From: Paracoccus wurundjeri
Lineage (GTDB): Bacteria; Pseudomonadota; Alphaproteobacteria; Rhodobacterales; Rhodobacteraceae
Assembly: GCF_030678915.1 (NCBI RefSeq)
Contig: NZ_JAUUTZ010000020.1
Span: 1-64,000, forward strand
DNA: 64,000 bases
Reading direction: 5' to 3'
The notes beneath the pieces were generated by a model, which had not been told where the DNA came from, ran no database searches, and saw nothing but the letters and a program-made list of their open reading frames with translations. The translations under genes and the position numbers were made by a program. How positions within the stretch are numbered: position 1 is the first letter of the stretch; each line of letters begins with the position of its first letter. Of this stretch, positions 8,286-14,231 are shown in pieces.

Positions 8286-8600
8286 TCACGCCCTCTCGTT
8301 GCGCCAGATCCATTTCTCGATCTTCTTGACTGGGCGGCGCACAGTCAATCCGCTCGCCAGTTCGGCCGCAGAGGGCACATGCCAGGTCATGGCGAGATAT
8401 TCCCGGCTTCGGCAGCGGGAACAGGGCCACGGTGGATCGTGCGCTTCGTGGAACTGGTCGAGAACCTTCACCAGGTCGGACGCCCAGTAGTGCACGCGGC
8501 GGCGGCAACCGCCGCAATACACGGTCATCAGCATCCTGTCCGCCGCACAGTGATAGACCATGCGATTTCGGAATTTATTGGAGGACCGGACGGCGGGCAT
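8286..8600 (-). CDS. Zinc-ribbon-like phage protein, 104 aa
   Basis: A small protein with two cysteine pairs, YCGGC and PCSRC, about 35 residues apart, typical of a zinc ribbon. Its ATG overlaps the TAA of the upstream gene (TAATG), so it is translationally coupled and the long start is credible. A decayed homologue with the same YCGGC segment lies in the scar (47380-47568). Function unknown; nucleic-acid binding is possible. Confidence 0.6.
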   Translation of the reverse strand: MPAVRSSNKFRNRMVYHCAADRMLMTVYCGGCRRRVHYWASDLVKVLDQFHEAHDPPWPCSRCRSREYLAMTWHVPSAAELASGLTVRRPVKKIEKWIWRNERA

Positions 8601-8902
8601 TAGCTTCGGTGTGGCGAAGTATAGCTTGGAAATATGGTGCCGTCCGCCAGTTTTAGTTCGGGGAACGCGGCAAGAAAATCAACCGCCGGGGCAGGATCAC
8701 GGAAATAAAAGGCCTCGCGGTCGTTGAATATGGTGTGCCCGCCGGCGGAATGCCAAGCGTAGTTGCCTCTGCCGATATTCTGGTCCAGCCATTGATACAT
8801 TTCATCGAGCGGCCGGTGCTTCCCGATTTCAGGGAGCGCCACGATAACGCGGACGGGGAACGCGCGATCGTCGATTTTCTTCTGTGGCGTAGATCGTCTC
8901 AT
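8600..8902 (-). CDS. Hypothetical cargo protein, 100 aa
   Basis: No family recognised. The protein looks globular, with an aromatic-rich middle (YQWLDQNIGRGNYAWHSAGG). It overlaps the upstream gene by an ATGA junction and the downstream gene by TAATG, so it belongs to the same leftward operon. Confidence 0.55.
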   Translation of the reverse strand: MRRSTPQKKIDDRAFPVRVIVALPEIGKHRPLDEMYQWLDQNIGRGNYAWHSAGGHTIFNDREAFYFRDPAPAVDFLAAFPELKLADGTIFPSYTSPHRS

Positions 8903-9240
8903 GCCGCTGCCTCCGCCCGGCGAAGGTAAGGCCCTCGCTGAAATTGCGTGTCCGGCACGATGACATAAGTAGACGGCAAGACGACTCGGCCATTCGCGAT
9001 CCGTCTGAATATTTCGCCCCGGGCTGCATCGTCATCTGGGTTTTTTGACGACAAGGCATCGCCGACTGCTGCCGCCTCCGGGAATATCTCCATGTGCATG
9101 ACGCCGCAGTTATCTCGACTACACCACCAGTTGCAGCCGGAGAGCTGCATCAGACGGCCAACCGCGCCGAGCAAGGTCAGGCCGCCAAGAACATCTTCGC
9201 CCGGGCAGGAGGCGATGTTGAAAACCGTATATGTGACCAT
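8899..9240 (-). CDS. Hypothetical protein, 113 aa, first gene of the leftward cargo operon
   Basis: The start at 9240 (MVTYTVFNIAS) is supported by AGAGG about 8 nt upstream; the longer frame to 9435 lacks a site. Several cysteines (SGCNWWCSRDNCG) suggest metal binding or disulfides. No family is recognised. It heads the operon that ends with the SRAP and DUF2188-like genes. Confidence 0.6.
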   Translation of the reverse strand: MVTYTVFNIASCPGEDVLGGLTLLGAVGRLMQLSGCNWWCSRDNCGVMHMEIFPEAAAVGDALSSKNPDDDAARGEIFRRIANGRVVLPSTYVIVPDTQFQRGPYLRRAEAAA

Positions 9241-9283
9241 GTTCACACCTCTTGACGAATCAAGACCCAATGAGAACATAAGA

Positions 9284-9308
9284 GGAACATTTGAGTCAAT
9301 ATTGCGTC
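9284..9308 (+). promoter_or_regulatory. EcfG-like promoter before the CxxC protein
   Basis: GGAAC (9284-9288), 16 nt, then CGTC (9305-9308), one base off the alphaproteobacterial general-stress consensus GGAAC-N16/17-CGTT. It lies 38 nt upstream of the 9346 start. Confidence 0.5.
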
Positions 9309-9345
9309 CGTGAGTGGTGTCGCGAGGCGCAACGAGCGAGGCGGC

Positions 9346-9573
9346 ATGAAATGGATTGAGGTGAAATGCGAGACTTGCAACCGGCACGGACGATATCGCC
9401 GGGACCGATTCTATAAAATTGCCGGGACGGATCATTCGCCCAGCGCACTAACCATGTTTGCGGCGAAAATGGGGTGTGAGAAAGCGATTGAGCAGTGGCG
9501 GCAGTTCGATCGTTACAAGAACCTGATCATGCATGATCGATGCGGGATCCAGTATTTCAGGCGAAATGTGTAA
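9346..9573 (+). CDS. Small CxxC protein, 75 aa
   Basis: A basic protein opening MKWIEVKCETCNRHGRYRRDRF, a single N-terminal zinc-knuckle-like CxxC with a later Cys. The ATG at 9346 is preferred because the CxxC lies immediately after it. An EcfG-like promoter sits just upstream. The function is unknown; nucleic-acid binding is plausible. Confidence 0.55.
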   Translation: MKWIEVKCETCNRHGRYRRDRFYKIAGTDHSPSALTMFAAKMGCEKAIEQWRQFDRYKNLIMHDRCGIQYFRRNV

Positions 9574-9755
9574 GGGCAGGCAGCCGCCGTACCCGGCGCC
9601 ACCAGAATGGCAGACGCCTCAGTCAATCAATCTCTGGCCGTGGTCCCGCTCGGCCACGCCTCCGGCTTCCCCCCGACAATCGTGCAAGCTTCGCCTAAAG
9701 ATCGTCCAAGCGTGCGGGTGACCCTGGATATCTTCAAGTGTTTAAGCTTTGCTTC

Positions 9756-9780
9756 GGAACATCTGCTGGTCATTCCGGTT
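9756..9780 (+). promoter_or_regulatory. EcfG-like promoter before the 78-aa hydrophilic protein
   Basis: GGAAC (9756-9760), N16, GGTT (9777-9780), eight of nine consensus positions, 20 nt before the start codon at 9801. Confidence 0.55.
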
Positions 9781-9800
9781 TCACAATCGGAGGTGCAGCC

Positions 9801-10037
9801 ATGACCAGAGAAAGACCGAAACAGCACAACCCAGCAACTGATCCTGATCGGGAGAACGCCCAGGGCGAGCATGAAGGAGTGCCTCATAACCCCGAAGAGT
9901 TCGATACCCAGAACCCGAAAAAGCAAAAAGATATCCAGAAGGCAAAGCCCGTCATTCCGGGTGGTCGCAAGCCCGATACAGCGATGTGTGAACATAAGGA
10001 CCGACCCGGCGTAGTCGATAAATCCGAAGATTGCTGA
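9801..10037 (+). CDS. Hydrophilic, probably disordered small protein, 78 aa
   Basis: Very rich in Lys, Glu, Asp, Pro, Gln and Asn with almost no hydrophobic residues, like stress hydrophilins. A clear CGGAGG ribosome site precedes the ATG at 9801. The upstream EcfG-like promoter supports a stress role. No family is recognised. Together with CsbD and DUF892 it forms a plausible stress cargo set. Confidence 0.6.
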   Translation: MTRERPKQHNPATDPDRENAQGEHEGVPHNPEEFDTQNPKKQKDIQKAKPVIPGGRKPDTAMCEHKDRPGVVDKSEDC

Positions 10038-10054
10038 TCTTCGGGTGTGCCACT

Positions 10055-10615
10055 TTATTGTAGGTGCCGCCCCTTGGTGGTTGCGATTTCCCCTTTCAGA
10101 ACGCCCATCAGCATTGCTCGCAAATCCGACTCGGCATTGCCCTGTTCGACCTGTTCAATCGCCGCTATCATCGCCACTTCTACCAGCCGTTCCGCCGATT
10201 CTTTATCCTGCATTTTCAGTCTGGCGTATGCCAACATATCCAGGACAATCTCATTGAGACTGACCGACTGTGACGGCGGTCCAGCGTACCTCGAATGCAG
10301 ATCCCGCAACAATGGCCGCGCCGGACTTGGTTTCGAGAAAACGCACCGTCGATCAAAACGCCGCGGAATTACCCGACGATCATGGCCTGTCAGAAACAAG
10401 AACGGACGTTTTTTCCGGCTCATTATGTCGGCGACGGCGAAACTGGTGCCGTCGCTAACCAATACGTCCAGAATGGCTGCGTCAGCAGAGTCAACATGAC
10501 GCAGTGCTTCTTGTGCATCCGAAAACGGTCCGATGACGTTGTCGCCAAAGCTTGCAATCTCGTCGGATAAGCATTCCGCGAGCAGCGAATTATCTTCTAA
10601 AAGTAAAATATCCAT
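10055..10615 (-). CDS. Response regulator receiver protein, 186 aa
   Basis: An N-terminal CheY-like receiver domain of about 115 aa: acidic pair E7-D8 (LLLEDN), phosphoacceptor D50 (AAILDV), the Thr of LFLTG and the Lys of VFSKP. A C-terminal tail of about 70 aa, predicted helical, has no recognised DNA-binding motif. No cognate kinase lies nearby, so any partner must be a host kinase. A prophage-borne receiver protein next to stress cargo suggests interference with, or rewiring of, host signalling; this is inference. Confidence 0.8.
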   Translation of the reverse strand: MDILLLEDNSLLAECLSDEIASFGDNVIGPFSDAQEALRHVDSADAAILDVLVSDGTSFAVADIMSRKKRPFLFLTGHDRRVIPRRFDRRCVFSKPSPARPLLRDLHSRYAGPPSQSVSLNEIVLDMLAYARLKMQDKESAERLVEVAMIAAIEQVEQGNAESDLRAMLMGVLKGEIATTKGRHLQ

Positions 10616-10690
10616 AGCTCACCCCCAGACTAAAGGATGAACCTAGTGGTGGAAAAAAGATAGGGAATGACACTGAGGCCGTGAAATTGG

Positions 10691-11107
10691 CTAAGTTCCG
10701 CCGATATGGCCCGTTGCATGTGCCAACGCCTCAGATAGCCGATCTCGCCCTGTTATGGCATCCAGCCGCTCCTGCAGTTTCGCCCGTGCCATCTGTTCCA
10801 GCTGCTCCTGCGACGGGCCGAGCTTGCGTATCGCACCTGGAACTGACCGGCGGACATAATCCACAATCTCGCCGGCCGCTCTGTCCGGCACGGCGATCGA
10901 CGGATGACGCTGCAAGTTATCGATGACCAGGCCGACACCGGTATACAGCGCCCAGTGCAGTGCTTCGCGATGCTTAGCCTCGATGTCGATCCGCCAGCGC
11001 TCGGGCAAGCGACGGAAAAACCACGCCAGCACCGCCAGAATCAGCCAAACGGCATAATCCACGATGATTGGTTGCAGAATGTTCTGCATGCTGTCGATGA
11101 TGCTCAT
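10691..11107 (-). CDS. One-TM phage protein, holin candidate
   Basis: A 138-aa protein with one strong N-terminal membrane segment (IIVDYAVWLILAVLAWFF) and a long soluble, partly helical tail. It follows the endolysin by 3 nt, the usual position for a holin or related lysis factor in this phage type. Topology alone cannot tell a holin from a spanin or another membrane protein. Confidence 0.5.
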   Translation of the reverse strand: MSIIDSMQNILQPIIVDYAVWLILAVLAWFFRRLPERWRIDIEAKHREALHWALYTGVGLVIDNLQRHPSIAVPDRAAGEIVDYVRRSVPGAIRKLGPSQEQLEQMARAKLQERLDAITGRDRLSEALAHATGHIGGT

Positions 11108-11110
11108 GAC

Positions 11111-11647
11111 TCAACCTCCAATGGCTGCAAGACAGATGCGCTGTTCCGCAGCGCGGCGGTTCACGAGACCCTGCACGGTTTTTCCGCCAGCCTTGTTCCA
11201 GCGTGGCAGCTCGTTACAGGCATCGCGCCATCGACCGGCATTGGCGCGCTTCGCCAGCGTCGAGCTGCAAGCCGCACCGGTGCCAACATTGTAGGACCAG
11301 GAGATCAGGGCGACCTGCACATCAAGAGGCTGATCGGGCAGGGCGGGGATGCACCGGTTCAGCGGTTCGCGAAACGATGCCAGAGCATCCATCAGCATCT
11401 TGCCGCATTCTGCTGAGGTGTAGCGGTCGCCCTGCTTGACGCCTCGCGTCTCGCCATAGCAGACAGTCCAGACCGGCGGGCTGGCAACGCGATCGAGATA
11501 GGCTTCCGTGCGCTCGCCCTCCCACGGGCCGACGAATGCGGCAACGGCAGCGAGAACGGCAGCAGCGCCGGTCGTGGTCGCCGCTTTGCGTTCGGACGAA
11601 AACAGCGAGGCAATCCACGCCCAGAGCGCGGACAGGAATTGAGGCAT
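11111..11647 (-). CDS. Phage endolysin, GH24 lysozyme
   Basis: A 178-aa T4/P22-type lysozyme that cleaves the MurNAc-GlcNAc bond of peptidoglycan. The triad is visible as the Glu in GPWEGERTEAYLD, the Asp of that same segment and the Thr in VWTVCYGET. Two hydrophobic stretches precede it (FLSALWAWIASLF and AAAVLAAVAAFVG), so a signal-arrest-release type N terminus is likely. Start 11647 has GGAG seven nt upstream; an alternative ATG at 11659 lacks a site. Confidence 0.85.
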   Translation of the reverse strand: MPQFLSALWAWIASLFSSERKAATTTGAAAVLAAVAAFVGPWEGERTEAYLDRVASPPVWTVCYGETRGVKQGDRYTSAECGKMLMDALASFREPLNRCIPALPDQPLDVQVALISWSYNVGTGAACSSTLAKRANAGRWRDACNELPRWNKAGGKTVQGLVNRRAAEQRICLAAIGG

Positions 11648-11755
11648 GTTGTTCTCCATGATAAAGCCGCCCAGAACCGAAATTCTCGGGCAAGAATTGA
11701 ATTTTAAAGACAAGGGTTTAGCCGTGTTGTGCCAAGTTTCGCGCGATTTCTTAGG

Positions 11756-11780
11756 GGAACCTGAACGCGCATGCGGCGTT
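11756..11780 (+). promoter_or_regulatory. EcfG promoter of csbD-like gene (perfect consensus)
   Basis: GGAAC (11756-11760), 16 nt, CGTT (11777-11780): an exact match to the EcfG general-stress promoter. It lies about 80 nt upstream of the CsbD start. Confidence 0.7.
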
Positions 11781-11861
11781 GATCTTCTGCAATTGCGCAC
11801 ATGTAGAGAGTGGACGCGCGTCCTGTTTGATCAACCGCATTACTGAAAGGAGTAACGCGAG

Positions 11862-12062
11862 ATGAACTGGGACATAATTCAAGGTAAGTGGCAGCAGTTT
11901 AAGGGCTCTGTGAAGCAGCAGTGGGGCGATCTCACCGACGATGAGATCGACCAGATTGCAGGAGATCGGGATAAGTTGACCGGGAAACTGCAAGAAAAGT
12001 ATGGCTGGGCGAAAGAAGACGCCGATCGCCATATCGACGATTTTTTCCGCGACAAGTCATAA
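11862..12062 (+). CDS. CsbD family stress protein
   Basis: A 66-aa CsbD-like protein: MNWDIIQGKWQQFKG at the N terminus, then WGDLTDDEIDQIAGDRDKL and KLQEKYGWAKEDAD. The family is stress-induced in many bacteria, with unclear biochemistry. A GAAAGGAG ribosome site precedes the ATG, and an exact EcfG promoter lies upstream. The gene faces away from the lysis genes, in the manner of a phage moron. Confidence 0.85.
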   Translation: MNWDIIQGKWQQFKGSVKQQWGDLTDDEIDQIAGDRDKLTGKLQEKYGWAKEDADRHIDDFFRDKS

Positions 12063-12073
12063 CAAGCTAATTT

Positions 12074-12097
12074 ACTGGGGCGTTAACGCGCCCCAGT
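12074..12097 (+). terminator. Hairpin downstream of csbD-like gene
   Basis: A 9-bp stem (12074-12082 with 12089-12097) starts 11 nt after the stop codon. The U tract is poor, so it is a weak intrinsic terminator. Confidence 0.5.
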
Positions 12098-12156
12098 TCA
12101 GCTTTCTCCGGCAAACATGGGCTAGGTCCGCGTGTTAAGCGCACTATCTATCCAGC

Positions 12157-12393
12157 ATGACTATTCTTCGATTATACAAACGCCTGCGCGATATGCGTGA
12201 CGAAGCGATCCGGCGTCCGGCCTACCGGGTTGTCTACACGCACGCCTTGACCGTCGCGCATATGGAGGGCCGGCTGATTGCCGACGACCATCCGTCTTGG
12301 GAACGAATCCACATTGCAATCAAAGCTGCGCGTGCCGGCGATCCCGAAGGATTGGATGCGATCGAACGTGAGCTCCTGCGGCTGCAGGAATAG
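12157..12393 (+). CDS. Hypothetical protein, 78 aa
   Basis: A small, charged, mainly helical protein (MTILRLYKRLRDMRDE...). No family recognised. It follows the csbD-like gene in the same direction, separated by a hairpin. It may be another cargo gene; coding evidence is the clean frame and composition. Confidence 0.5.
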   Translation: MTILRLYKRLRDMRDEAIRRPAYRVVYTHALTVAHMEGRLIADDHPSWERIHIAIKAARAGDPEGLDAIERELLRLQE

Positions 12394-12436
12394 AAACAGG
12401 GCGATCTTCGAGACGATTGAACGTCGCGCGAATGGC

Positions 12437-12721
12437 TCACTGTCCTCGATCAAGCCGAGCCTCGATCTTTCGCAACGCATCGAGGATCAACACCAGTCGC
12501 TCATCCTGCCGAGCCGACATCTGCTCGACCGTGCGGATTCTGGTTTCATGCGACTGAGCGGTAGACTGGAGGCGCAGCAACTCTGTATCGAAGTTACTGG
12601 CCCGCTCGCTCAAACGGCCACCCCATACGAATAGAGCGGAAGCCATTCCGATCGCAGTAAGGATCGTGCCGACAAGCGATATGATGTTACCGAATGAGAT
12701 TGTGGCGTCGATTCTCGGCAT
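12437..12721 (-). CDS. One-TM coiled-coil phage protein, lysis-associated candidate
   Basis: A 94-aa protein with a membrane segment at about residues 10-32 (FGNIISLVGTILTAIGMASALFVW, read in two parts) and a heptad-rich coiled coil after it. This layout is common for small holin- or spanin-like proteins near phage lysis genes. It is leftward like the endolysin. The exact lysis role is uncertain. Confidence 0.5.
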   Translation of the reverse strand: MPRIDATISFGNIISLVGTILTAIGMASALFVWGGRLSERASNFDTELLRLQSTAQSHETRIRTVEQMSARQDERLVLILDALRKIEARLDRGQ

Positions 12722-12903
12722 TGCCGGTTCCTTTCAGGCATGAAAAATCCCGCGCGAGGCGGGAGCGTTGGATTTTCGGAATGAGTCTCAATGAATAACC
12801 CGACCAATTGCACTGCTTCTTCGCGATGGAAAACGATTGACCTATAGACATACCGGCGGTTTTTCGCCTACGATTTAGATCGTTATCCGCTGGAGAGTTG
12901 AAA

Positions 12904-13542
12904 GTGCGCCGAATTCTTGCAGTTCCTTTCCTGCTTTTACCCGCCCAGGCGATTTCCCAAGACGTCTCGAAATGCCTCGAAATCCACGATAATTTTGAGC
13001 GCTGGTCTTGCTATGATGACACTGCCGGCTACGTGGCACCGGAAAAAGAAACTGCTGAACTTGAAGGCCGAAGCACGCTCGACAACGTAAATGAAAATAA
13101 TTGGCGGACTCAAACCGAGAAGTCAGAATTCGAGGATACGCAGGATATATACCTATCTGTGCAGTCTGAAGGCACACTCATGTGCAATGATTTCGGACCA
13201 AGCCAGAAGGCCAGTCTATGGATCAGATGCTTGGAGAACACCACCGCAATATTTATCGATACGAGTTGCCATCTCGCATCAGGGTTTCATGGGTACGGAA
13301 AAGTCGACATTCGTATAGATGAAGAGGATGCCTTTAGCAGAGATTTCAATGCTAGCACCGATAATAGGGCTCTCGGCTTATGGAGTGGCGGTCAATCTAT
13401 CCCCATTGTGAAGCGATTATTTGGCAAAGATACCCTCCGAATGCGTTTCACCCCGTTCAATAAGTCCCCAGTTTCTGCCGAGTTCAAGATATCCGGCCTA
13501 GAGGAAAAGATTGTCTCGCTACGAGAAAGTTGCGGCTGGTGA
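12904..13542 (+). CDS. VasI/TagO-like secreted protein
   Basis: A 212-aa protein with a signal peptide (RRILAVPFLLLPAQAISQ) and two early Cys residues. The remainder (NNWRTQTEKSEFEDTQDIYLSV, a Cys-containing strand, and a C-terminal RFTPFNKSPVSAEFKISGL) resembles the VasI/TagO family first named from type VI secretion loci, whose homologues also occur in prophages. The GTG at 12904 lies 7 nt from GGAGAG and is preferred to the TTG at 12898. No T6SS gene is nearby, so a periplasmic phage-cargo function is likely. Base composition is lower in G+C than nearby structural genes. Confidence 0.6.
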   Translation: MRRILAVPFLLLPAQAISQDVSKCLEIHDNFERWSCYDDTAGYVAPEKETAELEGRSTLDNVNENNWRTQTEKSEFEDTQDIYLSVQSEGTLMCNDFGPSQKASLWIRCLENTTAIFIDTSCHLASGFHGYGKVDIRIDEEDAFSRDFNASTDNRALGLWSGGQSIPIVKRLFGKDTLRMRFTPFNKSPVSAEFKISGLEEKIVSLRESCGW

Positions 13543-13587
13543 AAACCCCACTGTTCTCATCCTTCAAGTACATGAAAGAAGAATCCC

Positions 13588-14076
13588 ATGTCAGGAATTT
13601 TCGCAATTTTACGAATCATAATCGGGGGCATATTCGGTTTTCTAAGTGCATTCGCCCTATCACCAGCTATAGCCGCATTCACCAACGGCCAGAGTGACGG
13701 TTCACCGGCATACGCGATCCTGATAATCGTAGCAATCGGAGTTGCCCTTGGATTTTTCGCCCCGACCATCCGACGATCGTTTGGCAGAGGATTCCTTATT
13801 CTCGGGGTTTGCCTATTTGCTCTCCCGGTCTCAACCTTCCTTCTGTCTGGTAGAGTAGCCAATGAAATGATCACAAACGCAAGTGCCGAAGAGCAAGCAT
13901 TTGCGGCCGCTGGGGCCGGTCTTGCCGGTGTTGCCATCACAGGCGCTGCCGCATTCGTTGGATTCTTCCTCGGTGTCATCGCCATTGTGATTGGCCTTGT
14001 TCTGTCGTTAGGGGGCAGGCGCGAGGTAATCATTATTGAGAATCGAAGTGTGCCGCCTCCCATCCGCCGCGATTAA
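13588..14076 (+). CDS. Integral membrane protein, 162 aa
   Basis: About four hydrophobic segments, with a cytoplasmic basic tail (GGRREVIII...). No family recognised. It lies 45 nt downstream of the VasI-like gene, same strand, and probably forms a two-gene cargo unit. It could act in superinfection exclusion at the membrane; this is a guess from location. Confidence 0.55.
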   Translation: MSGIFAILRIIIGGIFGFLSAFALSPAIAAFTNGQSDGSPAYAILIIVAIGVALGFFAPTIRRSFGRGFLILGVCLFALPVSTFLLSGRVANEMITNASAEEQAFAAAGAGLAGVAITGAAAFVGFFLGVIAIVIGLVLSLGGRREVIIIENRSVPPPIRRD

Positions 14077-14231
14077 TCTCCGAAATTGCGGCGCATGGTT
14101 TATCCCAGAACTATTGCGTTTCCTGCGAGGAGGCGGACGATTATGCAATCGACCTCCAATTAGGTGCCCATCGATAGTGCGTTCATCTGGCACCAATTAC
14201 AGATGGCACTGAAAGCGTAGTGCGCACGAGG

